Assembly: GCA_002803225.1 (NCBI GenBank)
Contig: NXFV01001845.1
Span: 58,638 to 122,637 of the forward strand
Source: Gamarada debralockiae
Lineage: Eukaryota; Ascomycota; Leotiomycetes; Helotiales; Hyphodiscaceae
Direction of reading: 5' to 3'
DNA: 64,000 nucleotides
Position numbers and translations under genes: made by a program. Of the stretch, positions 32,361-43,238 are shown piece by piece. Under the pieces are notes generated by a model. The model searched no databases. It was not told the DNA's origin and saw nothing but the letters and a program-made list of their open reading frames with translations. Within the stretch, counting starts at the first letter, position 1. The number at the start of each line of letters is the position of its first letter.

Positions 32361-34410
32361 CCACAAGATTCTTTAGACTACATGGATTTTGCGAAGATCT
32401 TTTTCATAGGGATAGAGGTGGTTGGTCATATTGGAGGATTGAGTTTTAGCTTCATTTGACGGAAGGACAGTGGCGCCGAGCAATGAAGCCATGATTATAA
32501 ACTCATAACTACACTTATTCAATAATGACTTCACACCTTCGAGAGCTCAAATTGACTGTCACTTGACTGTACTATGGTGCTCATCCACGCAACTCTCGGT
32601 TTAAGAGTCATAATGGCGACCTGTCTTCTGGTAAGATACTCTGAGTTCCGTAATCCAAGTCTTGAAGTCGTCAGAAACCAGTCCGGCGTAGTAAAGTAAC
32701 GCAGATTGCATATCTTCAAGACTCTGATGATAGAAGGGGAAGACCGGAAGAGAAAATCCTATGACTAACTTATACTTTCTTTCGCCCTCTATTTCTCGTA
32801 TTCCTTAGAGCTGCAACTTTCCGTCTAGAAATTTACCTCTGGGCATGCAGTGGACCCGTTGATCTTCTCATTTCAACCATCCGCCTCACCACAGTGGTAC
32901 TGTGCCTCTCTTCACTTTCCGACATTAGTCGCCAAGCTTCGACGATCTTTCCACCCCATTTGAGCTGATGCATTTCGACAAGAGGCTTCAATGGAAAAGA
33001 AGAATGCCTAGTTCCTTCTATGTAAGACTTTTGCCAGCAAATCCTGCCTTCAGGTGATACCTTTTGGATAGCGCACCTCTAATGCAGTGAGAAATCTCAG
33101 CTACCAACAGTCCAACACTAGCGTTGTTGGAAACTTTTTAAGGCCCACAGCCCAACATGAATGCGTGCATTGATCAAACAGGAGTGCACCCGTCCTCGAA
33201 GAGATAAATGACAACTTTCTCCCAAAGCTTACTTCAAACACACTCCACTTGTATATTTCGATACCAATTCCAGCTCTCGTTCAATCTTCTTCAAGTCTAC
33301 GCGCCTGATCAACAACTCGATCAGCACAGCCATCCTCAAAGCACATTTCGAAATGAAGTTGCTCCAGGCCATGCTCATTCTCTCTATATTGATCATACCC
33401 GAAATTAATTCCATTCCACTCCAAAATGAGGTGGGGATAGCTGAGAGACAGACCACTTGCTCCCAAGCTGAGGAAGCTGCTTCGGAGGATTTGTCCTCAA
33501 CTGACGTGTGACAATACGGCGTAAGTTCCACCCAATTGAAGACCTTGCAATTTGAGCTTCTCAATCTTCCCTTCGTCATACTATGAACTACAACCTACCA
33601 TTGAACAAGGAAGTACACCTGAATCTCACTAACTCAGTCCGCTTTGCAGTACTGCCTCGTTTCTTCTCAAACTTGCAGATATACTTACAGGATTGGGAAC
33701 TTTGTCTGTACCAGTTACTGCAACTGCGCAGCCCAATACCGGGTAATCCAGACCTTTACTCCAACTTAACCCCCTCTCCCCCTTTCTCATGAAATATAAA
33801 GTATTTCATGTAGGGGAACGGCCTGTCAGGGAAACCCAAGAACAAGGCTAACACTCGCTCCATTCTCTTGTAGTGTACCGCCACAAACAACTTTTGTTTC
33901 ATCCAAACTGATACTGGTCTTTGCACTTGTACCTAAGGGGGGTTCAACAAAATCGGTAACTGCATGCTGTTGCCGGAACATCGCTAGGAATATGGAGGGG
34001 GACTTTAGCAAGATCTTTGACACGTGGTTTTATGTAATTTCTGTTCGTTTAAATCCTAGTAGTTCTCAGCACTAAGTAGCTAATTGACTGACAATAACTT
34101 TGACACCCAATTGATATACATGATAGTGTCTGTGTGCTTGTACACGGATACGAATTGTTGATCTATCCGAAGAAGAAAATGTGATGATTTCTACCCGAGG
34201 AACAAAACATTTCCAATTTTTCTGGAAGCAGTAATGTTACAGCCCTTACCCGATGCCTCTTCAATATACACGTCCTCAGAAACATCTGCAGATGCTTAAT
34301 TTTTTTGAAAGCCGAAGAGGATTTGATTAATTACCGACTTCTTAAGCATTATTCTCATTCTCTCATCGACGTTCAGCTTCCTTCATAATCAAGTGACAAT
34401 TTTTGAACGC
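32361..34410. other. About 2 kb without a recognisable gene
   Basis: Open frames on both strands are short and overlapping (for example around 33229-33579) and show no motif. No transposon ends or tandem repeats were seen. Confidence 0.5.
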
Positions 34411-36020
34411 TCAAGCATCCTCTACTTTCCATCCACCAGGCATCAGCTTTGTGTAGACCATATTCGGATCATACTTGGCTCTGATTTCCTTCAATTTCTG
34501 CACATTCTCATCTCCATACCCTTGAAAAACCCCTTCCCCCGTCTCCGCATCATTCAAGTAAAAGAACGGGAGCTGATTGAGCCCTGCCTCCTCTAGTTTG
34601 GCAGCAATGTCCTGGTTTACTTTGGCGTGCAACGCCATAACAGTTTCGTCATCGACGGAATCCTTCCATGAAGGGCTTTCTACAAGCCATATCGCAGGTA
34701 CACTGGTTTCATTCAAACCAAGTGGGTTGCCGCCATTCGCAGTACTCGCAGTGACGAGCTTCTCCGTGATAGGCATAACACTAAACGCAGTGAAGAACCC
34801 TCTGACATCTATCAGTTCCTTCACGGCCTCAAAGTACGCGTCGACGGCAATCTTCATAGCTTTTCTATCGGCAGGTATGGCAATGAAGAGGAAGCGTTTT
34901 CGATTCCCCCAATCCGTGCTGCCGGGGAAGTGGTTCGCCCAAGTCTTCATAGTCTGGCGCGTAAGATTCCCAGAAACAAAAGGTAGCACAGGGGCAGTGA
35001 GATTCTGCAATCCGGCCGGTGATGTATTCTCTCCACTGTTGAAGATAAAAGCGTAGAAAGTGACGTTGGGATTTCGGCTTGGGTTCCAGCGAATCTGTCC
35101 TTCGGTTGCAGATTGCGGATCTTGGGAGGCGTATTGAGCGAAGTCGACCATGCTTTGGATGTATTGTTCTTGTACTTCTGGTCCACTTCCATATCCAACA
35201 TCGCCGAGTTGGACTGAGGCGATATCGAGTGTGCGGAGTTTGACGCTCGTTACGATGCAGAAGGAGTTGCCACCTCCTCTCAGTGCCCAGAATAAGTCCG
35301 CATTCTCCGTATTGCTGGCTGTCACAGCTGTTCCGTTTGCCAATACACACTGATAAAGTCAGAGCTTCACTTAAGGAGGATATTAGAGAAACAAACCTCG
35401 AACGATTCAACACCCGTCGAAGCCAAGCCATGCTCATAACTAAAGAACCCAATTCCACCACCCAGCAAATATCCAATGACACCAACATCACCCAACCTGC
35501 CTCCAATGACACCAACATTGTGAGGCTCTAAGAAGTTATAGACGTCGGGCCACCGAATTCCAGCTCCTATCGAGAGAATCTGCTTGTCATCTGACAGACT
35601 GAGCATAGTGAAGTTCGAGGTGGATATGAGGATCCCTTCTTCGCCAATATTGGCTGCATTGGAGATCGGCATGGCGCCTCCTCCACGGATCGAAAAGAGA
35701 ACTGAGCGTGCAGAGAATAATTGCATGGCTGTGGAGACCATGGATGGTGTGGAGGGGGTGAAGACGCATGCTGGTCCAAGCCAGGCGCTTGCGGACCAGG
35801 AATCTTGACAGGGTAGGTAAGTATTAGTACACGCTTGTGAAGACCACTCAGAAATTTTCTTACAGGTGTTTTCATATGCATATCTCTCTGAGCCTGGGAA
35901 GAATGTGGCATTGGGGTAACTTTTATAAAGTCCATTGCAGGTATCCTCGGTTGTAGTGGATGTGTTCGTAGCACATGTTACAGCAAAAGCTGCGCTGAGG
36001 AGGAGAGAGCTTCTAAGCAT
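34411..36020 (-). CDS. Secreted FAD-linked oxidoreductase (berberine-bridge-enzyme-like)
   Basis: FAD_binding_4 plus BBE-type oxidase, usually secreted or vesicular and common in fungal biosynthetic and catabolic clusters. The exons 36020-35864, 35803-35397 and 35349-34411 give 500 aa. I start at the ATG at 36020, which begins the signal peptide MLRSSLLLSAAFAVTCA. FAD-domain landmarks are GAGIRWPDVYNFL, GGRLGDVGVIGYLLGGGIGFFS and LFWALRGGGNSFCIVTSVKL. The BBE C-terminus is KYDPNMVYTKLMPGG. The usual RGGGH histidine that bonds covalently to FAD is alanine here (RGGGAMP, A96). Intron 1 is exactly 60 bp and has no in-frame stop, so its retention would insert 20 residues. Neighbours suggest a role in an oxidative pathway. 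Confidence 0.9.
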
Positions 36021-36652
36021 TTTGATAGGCACTAAGAATTATGAAAATTGCTGTATACTAAGAGAAAATGCCGTTGATGAGCCATGGGAAACATTTTATA
36101 TAAGTCTTCGGGCACCACTTGATGGTCGTCATTCATTGCTTCCGACGCATTCGGATGCCAAGTCGGAATGAAAGTTTGGACCTGTGAATAGTTTCAAAGA
36201 CAATAAAAACTTTGTGTCAACATCTATACGTAAAGTAGCCTTTAAAGGTTCCCTATTCGCTCTCATTCCAATTCCGATCCAACCCAAGACTTTGGATTTG
36301 GTCATGTTGCGCAATCAATATCGGGCCGGATCTAGGTGCGTAACTGAGCCTACCCCCGCTATATGACTTGGAATCTGCACTGGAAATTACATCTGAAACT
36401 CAAATAGAGGACGATATTTCAATTTCGTTTTGCAGCACTTCGTCCCTTCATCCGAAGTGCAACGTTGTGAAAGCTAAGAGCCTCCAAAGCAGGGGTTGAC
36501 GGGTTGACGTGGGGCGGGGAAGGTCGTCGTATTCGGTCCGAAAATCCGAGATTACCAACTATAAAGGGAACCTTGCCCCCCCCCCCCCCCCCTCCCCCCT
36601 CATCGAGTTACAGTGCCCAGACTTTCTCCTCGATTTGAAAGTCAAAATCATA
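36021..36652. promoter_or_regulatory. Divergent promoter region between oxidase and dienelactone hydrolase
   Basis: The two genes start 632 bp apart and point away from each other, so this is their shared upstream region. It contains a 17-C run at 36576-36592 close to the hydrolase start. I did not find a convincing inverted CGG site. Confidence 0.45.
36576..36599. repeat. Poly-C tract
   Basis: Seventeen consecutive C, one T, then six C, about 55 bp upstream of the dienelactone hydrolase ATG. It could act as a pyrimidine-rich leader element. Its length is likely unreliable in sequencing. Confidence 0.9.
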
Positions 36653-37510
36653 ATGTCCTGCCCAGACTGCTTCAAAGGTTCAGTACGCGATGGTGAGCCC
36701 GCTGGCAAGGAAGAGCCCATCCACGGCGTGCGCACCTATGTCGCTGGCGTGCCATTCACTTCAAGCATTTCGACTTCCAAGTCCACAATCATTTTCATAA
36801 CAGACGCTTTTGGATTCAATCTTCCAAATAGTAAACTCCTCGCCGATTACTATGCATCAAAAACTGGCTTTCGCATTCTCGTCCCAGATATCATTCCTGG
36901 AGGCGGCGTTCCTCTTTCCACACTTTCGCTCATGGAAATCGTCACCTCGCCTGTGAAATGGTGGGATATCTGGGGACAGCTTCGACGGGCCGTATCTCTA
37001 ATTCGAATGATGGTTGTGGTTATTCCGTTTGCTCGGAGAACAAAGAATATATTTCCGCCGATACTTGAGTATGCGAGGAATGTCAAATCCGAGGGAGGGA
37101 AACTTGGAGTCGCGGGGTTCTGCTGGGGTGGACTTCAAACCACCAAACTTTCTCAAGAGCCGAGCGTGGAGGGAGGGAAGGAGGCGCTTGTTGATGCACA
37201 TTTTACTGCTCACCCCGCTGGTCTGAAAGTCCCGGGTGACTTTGTCGAAGGTGTGAGGAAGTTCGATGTGCCGTTCAGCATGGCGGTTGGGGATCGAGAT
37301 TTTGTGCTTTCGAAGGAGAAGGTTTTTGAAGTTGAGGCTGGACTAAGACGGGAATTTGGTGAAGAGGGAGAGAAGTTTGAGGTCAGGGTTTATGAGGGTT
37401 GTGGGCATGGCTTTGCTGTAAGAGCCGACCCGGGGAAGACGATTGAGAATGAAGCCGCGGGGCAGGCTGCTGAGCAGGCGGTGGTGTGGTTTAAAAGATT
37501 TCTCGGTTGA
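36653..37510 (+). CDS. Dienelactone hydrolase family protein
   Basis: Alpha/beta hydrolase of the DLH family, which opens lactone rings in aromatic-compound breakdown; fungal members also act on other esters and lactones. Single exon, 285 aa. The catalytic triad is visible: nucleophile C157 in GFCWGG, D214 in AVGDRDFV and H252 in GCGHGFAVR. The N-terminal MSCPDCFKGSVRDGEPAG and the HGVRTYVAG segment are typical of the fungal subgroup. I chose the ATG at 36653, since the open frame upstream reads through the poly-C leader and is not protein-like. It is divergent from the FAD oxidase and lies in the 34-47 kb group with an amidohydrolase and reductases. Confidence 0.92.
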   Translation: MSCPDCFKGSVRDGEPAGKEEPIHGVRTYVAGVPFTSSISTSKSTIIFITDAFGFNLPNSKLLADYYASKTGFRILVPDIIPGGGVPLSTLSLMEIVTSPVKWWDIWGQLRRAVSLIRMMVVVIPFARRTKNIFPPILEYARNVKSEGGKLGVAGFCWGGLQTTKLSQEPSVEGGKEALVDAHFTAHPAGLKVPGDFVEGVRKFDVPFSMAVGDRDFVLSKEKVFEVEAGLRREFGEEGEKFEVRVYEGCGHGFAVRADPGKTIENEAAGQAAEQAVVWFKRFLG

Positions 37511-37592
37511 CATGCTACGTTAATCTCTATGATGAGTTATTGAACTTGTGTAGGACATAGGCACTAGGTTACGAGAAGATGGAAACTACGTG

Positions 37593-38413
37593 TTACAGGT
37601 ACACAGATTTTGAACTTTCTGTAGCCCAACGGCCTGCGACCCAAAGCTCTACGAACTTCCACGCTCCACAGTCCACAGTTGAATAGCGCAAATAAGTCTC
37701 CACCAAATTGGAAGGATCAGAATAATTCTGGTTGAGAAAGACCGAATCTGCCAAATATGGAATATCGTTGTTAATCCAAAAACCGTATCCATTTACCCCC
37801 TCCGGGGGGTGGAGGGGTTGGTCCGCTGACTCCAGGACAAGGAAACTGGGGATAAAGGAGTTCGAGCGTGTCTGGTGAAAAGTATGCTCCATTCAAGGCC
37901 CCATTCATCTATTGACGATACCTGGAGGGTCCTGGACCTACGTCTCCCAAGTCCGGGAGGTGGACTTGCCAACGCGCATTTCGAGCTCAAAAAAGACCAT
38001 GGTTGGGTTGTAGCCGCCGCGAACAGAGCTATTGGTGTAGACTGCGGCCCGGTAGAGGAGAATTTCGGGAGGGATCGAGAGTCGTAACTCGTAGGCGGTT
38101 GCAAATGGTGGGATTTCGTCAAAGTAAAGGATTGTGAAGACTCGATTGTTGAATACCCCCTCTATGTTCAATATTCGTCAGGAGCAAGCGTGATAACTAT
38201 TGATATGGAAATCTTACCATCTTCGTTATCCCGTCCCTCTTTGGCACTTACAGCAGCAACATAGAAAAGATTGTTAGTTCCTGCGGTATTCTTGAAGGTC
38301 TGTGTTAGGGAGCCTTCAGCAATGAGCTGAACGGTGGAAGGATAGATGTCGACGAATTGAGACTGCACAAAAGCGAAAAGACTTGCAGCTAGGATGATAG
38401 CGAAAATATACAT
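37593..38413 (-). CDS. Predicted secreted protein of unknown function
   Basis: The ATG at 38413 opens a signal peptide (MYIFAIILAASLFAFVQS) and a beta-rich stretch ending NNLFYVAAVSAKEGRDNEDG. A clean 56-bp intron (38217-38162, CTGAC branch) leads to GVFNNRVFTILYFDEIPP... to about VFFELEMR. The last exon probably begins near 37860 and reads TRSNSFIPSFLVLESADQPL, GYGFWINNDIPYL and VDCGAWKFVELWVAGRW to the stop at 37593. The second intron is less certain: only a weak GTTGGC donor closes the frame with the CACCAG acceptor. I do not recognise the family. Its place between the hydrolase and the dead flavoprotein gene suggests it may belong to the same gene group. Confidence 0.6.
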
Positions 38414-38901
38414 TTTGGAACTCTTAAAGACATTCGAGAGAGTTTCCTTCCAAATGGGCTCAGAGAATCGCGAGGACGAGGCCGAAAGTGCGTTTCTATT
38501 ATATTTGGGCGAACTCTTACTGGAACACGGCTGGCAAGAAGGTAGTATCGAGGCAGATTCACCTCGCTAACTTTAGCTTGCAGGTCCATGAGGTTGTTTG
38601 ATTCCTTCGTTCGCTTTTGACTTAAATTATTGTTGCACAACGTAGCCCGATCGCCTCCGGGTTCAGCTATAGAGATGTCATTGGCCCAATCCGCGGGCTG
38701 AGAGCTCAGCCTCGCCCAGAGTCTGATACCATGCATGATGGCCCGGCGATTGGTATTCCTTCGACGAAAAGAAATTTGGTGGTATCAACGGTCAACTGGT
38801 GGCTTCCTCAAAGTATTCAAAGCTGTGCAATACTTTCATCAAGCTTTGAGTATTGCCATATTGCCCCGCAAATGTAAGAACAGTTCAGAGGGGGAGAAAA
38901 T
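38414..38901. other. Short gap before the flavoprotein relic
   Basis: No gene found. It contains the promoter of the secreted-protein gene and the 3' flank of the fumarate-reductase-like pseudogene. Confidence 0.4.
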
Positions 38902-40414
38902 CTATTGTCGACCAAGCCCAACAAATAGAGTAGCCTGCTCCCCCGCAATGCGACCAAAAACCACGCATTCCAACAAACTCGACCCACCCAATCTGTTCTC
39001 CCCATGAATACCACCCGTAACCTCTCCTGCCGCCCAAAGCCCCCTAACTGGCTTCCCGTCTGCACTCAAAACTTCGGCCTTCACACTAATCACCACCCCA
39101 CCCATCGTGAAATGCACAGCTGGAGTGCCCCGTCCAACATACAAGACACTATCTTCTGTCACTTCAGTCAATTCCCAATGCCCAAAGTACTCTCTCCCGA
39201 ACGGATCACTTTCCCTCCCGGCCGCAGCATCAGCATACACTTTGATCGTCCCCAACGCTCTCAAACCAAGCTCTCCAACAGTAGTTTTCCTCGTCAAGCA
39301 CTTCCAGACATAGAAATCAATATATAGGCTTGGGCTCTTATACACCCCTTCATCGAGCACAATCAGAACATCCCACTGTTTTGGGCTTATCTCCTCACTT
39401 GGGAGACCGGTAATGGCATCGGTGACATTTTTTCGCGTTTCCATCTCGTTAATGAATCTCTTCCCCTTGGATAATAAAGTCCGCCTTCACCGCGGAGGAA
39501 TTCTGCTGCGAGGAATTTAACGGGATTGGTGGTATCGTTGGGGTCCACGAACAAGGTGGGATGTACTTGCACGAGATCCATATCGAGGAGCTGTGCGCCG
39601 GCATTGGTGAGGAGAGGCTGGGAACCTACTCTTGGGTCGTTGGTTGATGGAAACCCAGCCAGGTCAGGGCGGTACTGCGCAAGGAGGCCGTGGGTACCAC
39701 CTTCAAAGCCACCTGCTGCGAAGATAACTGGCCCGTTGGCTACTTTATCTTCGTTTTCACAGACGTACTCAACGCCTTGGACTTCTGCTGAGGTTTGGAT
39801 AACTTTGGTAACGACAGAGTTTGTCTCGAGTTTGAATAGTGGGTTGGTTTTGAGTGATGAAAGGAGCGTTGTGATTATACTCGCCCCCGGCGGCACCTTG
39901 CTCGCACCTCGATGCGTGCGGGGAAACTATGCCCTCCGAGCTGAGCCACGGCCCTCAGATCCACGCCCTTGCTCACCAACCACTCTACCGCCTCCGCACT
40001 ACCATTCGTCATTGTAAAAGTCAGACTCTCCCTCTCGTTCTTCTTGATCTCCCCACCTTCCCCGCAGATTTGATGGTGTCGGCGTAGAAGAACGAATCAG
40101 AGAATGGAGGACAGGTTGATATTTCGTCGGTGCACCGTTAATACCTGATCATGCTTTGATGCTATTCCCACCTGCTTAGCTGCTCGCTCTAGCACGTGTA
40201 CGTTCACTCCATGAGCGACCAATTGAGAGGCGGCTGACAGACCCGCAAGGCCGGAACCGACGACAATAACACTCCGTTCCTTCATTACAGAAGTGGTAGA
40301 GACTGTGAATTTGAGTTTCGAAGCTGAAGAGGAGGTTAGATTCCGCCAGAGCATCGATGCAAGCCCAATGAGTAAAGATATAGAGATGATAAGGAAAAGT
40401 CTTCTTCTGCTCAT
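38902..40414 (-). pseudogene. Fumarate-reductase-like FAD flavoprotein, multiply frameshifted
   Basis: Relic of the fungal soluble fumarate reductase/osmotic growth protein family (FAD_binding_2). It begins with a membrane anchor (MSRRRLFLIISISLLIGLASML) and the FAD motif VIVVGSGLAGLSAASQLVAHG. Pieces in changing frames follow: GGNSIKA, SGINGAPTKYQ, GSAEAVEWLV, AQLGGHSFP, PPGASIITTLL, VQVHPTLFVDP, FLAAEFLRG, then VGELGLRALGTIKVYADAA, TPAVHFTMGGVV and GEVTGGIHGENRLGGSSLLE. Lesions include a frameshift near 40170, TGA at 40149, further 1-nt shifts near 40110, 39915 and 39470, and no single repairable frame. The C-terminal third is intact, so decay is moderate. It lies in the middle of the catabolic-type cluster and may once have supplied its flavoprotein reductase or dehydrogenase step. 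Confidence 0.85.
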
Positions 40415-41113
40415 ACTGTGGCTTTCTTTCTTTTGGGGTGTGTTAGTCTAGAGTCGGACGAGGGAGAAGACGATGAATGAATGGGTTCAGATTCGTGAGA
40501 AATCAGGTGACGATGGGGAGAATCAGATGATTTGAGCGTCCCAGCTCCGGGTAAGACGGACGGATAGTGCTGAGGTAATAATGCCGAATTCAATCGGTGC
40601 AGTAAGAAGTAGGTTTTGTTGTTCATCATTTTGGTTTGATTTGAGTTTCGCTTTGAGATGTCCTGTTTGGTTGAAGCGAAAGGAGAGACTGTGAGGATGA
40701 AGTTCAGTGCGGTATGCATAAAGATTGTGCAATACTTATCCACCAGGGGTCCTCGAAGCGAGGGTCAAGGGTTTGGGAATACGGTGGAACCAATCAGAGA
40801 GATTTGCGGTGAAGCTCGGGCCGCCTTGCTTCGCCATTTTGCAGACCCATTACACGATGCATTCAACAACCAACAACCTACACCTCGAAAGTTACTTGCA
40901 TTTTGATTCAATATTTCCATAGGGCACCCACAGCCACGAGTACTCTTGCACAAGGCCAAGATCTCCGATTTGTCCTATCGTGTCTAGTGGATCCTCTCTA
41001 TGGTTGTGCGGACCTGGCTCCCCTTGTTTGTGTTTGAGGTTTTAGACACCATGTGAGGACTTGACGTTCAAGCACCAATAGAATACAAAAACTAGGGAGA
41101 TTCTCGTCCGAAG
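40415..41113. promoter_or_regulatory. Divergent upstream region between flavoprotein relic and Zn2Cys6 gene
   Basis: This 699-bp gap separates two genes pointing away from each other. No gene is visible in it. A shared promoter fits the arrangement, but I could not identify specific sites. Confidence 0.4.
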
Positions 41114-42999
41114 ATGCCTCAGCCTGGCACTTCGCCCCCTGACAACACGCCCATGTCAGTATCAAATGAAGTAGCCGCGACCCAGCAAAGAGTAAGGAAG
41201 AGCCGACGAAGTGCCCCAAAATCGAGACGAGGATGTTTAACCTGCAAGTGAGTGACCACAGTCCGCTGAATGAATGAGCCACCCTGCCTTTGTGTGGCTG
41301 TCTGGAGTCTAGGGTTGAGTGACTAAGCTGCTCGTTACCCCTCCAGTTCTCTATCCACATCATCGAAGCTTGACTCAAGGAGGTTCGTTGTTAGGGCTGA
41401 TTGTGATACAGAATCCGGCATGTAAAATGCGATGAGACTCAGCCTGAATGTAAAAAGTGCACTGGAACAAACAGAGTCTGCGATTTCCTTCAAGCCTCCT
41501 CGACAGCCCTTCAAGCCTCCTCCACAGCCCTTCAAGCCTCCTCCACAGCCCTTCCTGTTCTTCGCAAACTAGCGCCCTACACAATTCCCCTCAAATTGAG
41601 GCCGAATTATGCGCTCACAACGTGGTCAGACGTCTCCATCGATGCTCAAAACCTTGATTACTTCCGCAAAGTCTGTTGTAACGACTTCTCTGGCTTCTTC
41701 GTTGATAGGTTATGGGAGCAGATCATCCCGCAGCACACCGTTACGGAACCCTCAATTCGATACGCGGCAATGGCAGTCGGCGCAATGCATAGATCTCATG
41801 CTTTCCAGAAAGGAATCACAGCAGAGCCAGACCGCACAAGGGCCTTTGCAAATTATACCAAAGCCCTCAGTACTCTCAACTCAACCCTTTCTAGTAATCC
41901 CGAGAGCCCTGACCTAGCTTGCCTAGCAAGTCTTCTTTTCATGATATTTGAAGTCTGCCGGGGAAACGATAAAGCGTCTATGGTGCATCTACATGCGGGT
42001 ATGAGGATAGCACTGAATGCCTCACGCGAAATCTCGAACCCACCTCCATCAGGATACATGTACGAACTCGTCAGCGTTTTCTCTCGGCTGGACATCCAAG
42101 GCGCAACATTTGCACTGGGCTATGGTACAAAGGTCCTGACAACACCTATAATTCCGCCGGAATTCTTCAGCTTCATTCAAGCACGAGACGTATTGGATGC
42201 CACTATCGCTCTGATGCACTTCTATATCGCACCCCACGGTCAAGCTACCAGGCATTATCCTTATGTTCCTCTCCATGCTCCCCTGGCACACGAGGTTGAC
42301 GAAATCAAAACTCTCTTGTCGGTTTGGCTTGAGAGATTTGAAACTTACATCGAGTCTCGCTCTCTTAAGCACACACAGCGAGACCACGCAGCCGCCACGA
42401 TCCTGAGAATCTCTCACCTGTACACATCGATTTTTCTTGAGACTTGCTCTATCCTTCGCCAATCGTCCTATGACGCCTATCTTCCATCGTTCACCAAGAT
42501 AGTAGAGTACGCCCAGTCGGCCATTGAATTTGCAGCAAAAACTCAGACCCATAGCGGTCGTCGGCTAGCGTTCGATATTGCCACCGTCCAGCCATTGTCA
42601 TTTGTTGCGCGAAAATGCAGAAATCGCACGATACGTCGTCGTGCCATTGAGCTCTCAAGTATAGCGGGACGAGAAGGGGCATGGGATGGGCAAAGTATGG
42701 CTGCAGTGCTTCGATGGATCGTTGCCAAGGAAGAGGAGAATTTACAGCCAACCGAGGAAGAGGTGACTGCTGGCTTGGCTAAGTTCGGAGACGAACTGCC
42801 GGAGGAGAGGGATCGTGTACATGGCGTGAAAGTGGATTGTGATCGTTTAGGGCAGAGGTGTGTGATTCGTACGGCAAGACTAAGGGACAGCGATAATTGG
42901 GAAGGGAGTTGGGAGTATTTGGAGGGAAGTGTAGCCTGGGGTGGGCAGCAAGTAGAGAAGTATGTCGACGTCGAGCTGGTGACTGGATTTATGCGATAG
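41114..42999 (+). CDS. Zn2Cys6 transcription factor (cluster regulator candidate)
   Basis: Nuclear regulator of 573 aa from exons 41114-41247 and 41412-42999. Joining them gives C41-x2-C44-x6-C51-x6-C58-x2-C61-x6-C68 (GCLTCKIRHVKC, then ECKKCTGTNRVC). The zinc cluster is preceded by a basic RVRKSRRSAPKSRRG stretch. The rest matches the Pro1/Upc2-like class: SIRYAAMAVGAMHRSH, SPDLACLASLLFMIFEVCRG and HLHAGMRIALNA are typical. Directly after the zinc cluster a 7-residue unit LQASSTA is repeated three times. The intron of 164 bp is long for this locus, but only this join keeps the cluster. Its position amid metabolic genes makes it a likely pathway-specific activator (inference). Confidence 0.92.
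41488..41550 (+). repeat. Coding 21-bp x3 tandem repeat (LQASSTA)
   Basis: Three consecutive 21-bp units differing by one base encode LQASSTA three times, just after the last zinc-cluster cysteine of the Zn2Cys6 protein. The unit is a multiple of three, so changes in copy number would keep the frame and only change the linker length. Confidence 0.9.
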
Positions 43000-43238
43000 G
43001 TTCTGGCCGTGCATGAGATGGGTAATAAGCAAATGAAAAGGGATTAAGAAGATCAATCCCTCCAAACCAGGAGTCTCCCGTCTTACTTCATCACGTGCCT
43101 AAAACACGCACTGCCGAGGTCGTTAAGCTACTCGCTTTTCTGGGACCTCCCACAACTACCAGCTTCATCAAACAAAGGCGGTCAACGCGCCCTTCTTTCA
43201 AAGCCTTTCAGCAGCCTTAATTTGGTGTGAGACACACC

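Noticed and set aside
37593..38413. Calling the secreted-protein gene a pseudogene because its second intron is weak
   Set aside because: Exons on both sides look protein-like and a frame-closing junction exists, so an uncertain gene model is the simpler reading.
41248..41411. A separate small exon (41347-41380) in the Zn2Cys6 gene intron
   Set aside because: Including it would split the contiguous CKIRHVKC zinc-cluster motif that the [12 protein letters not shown] model restores exactly.
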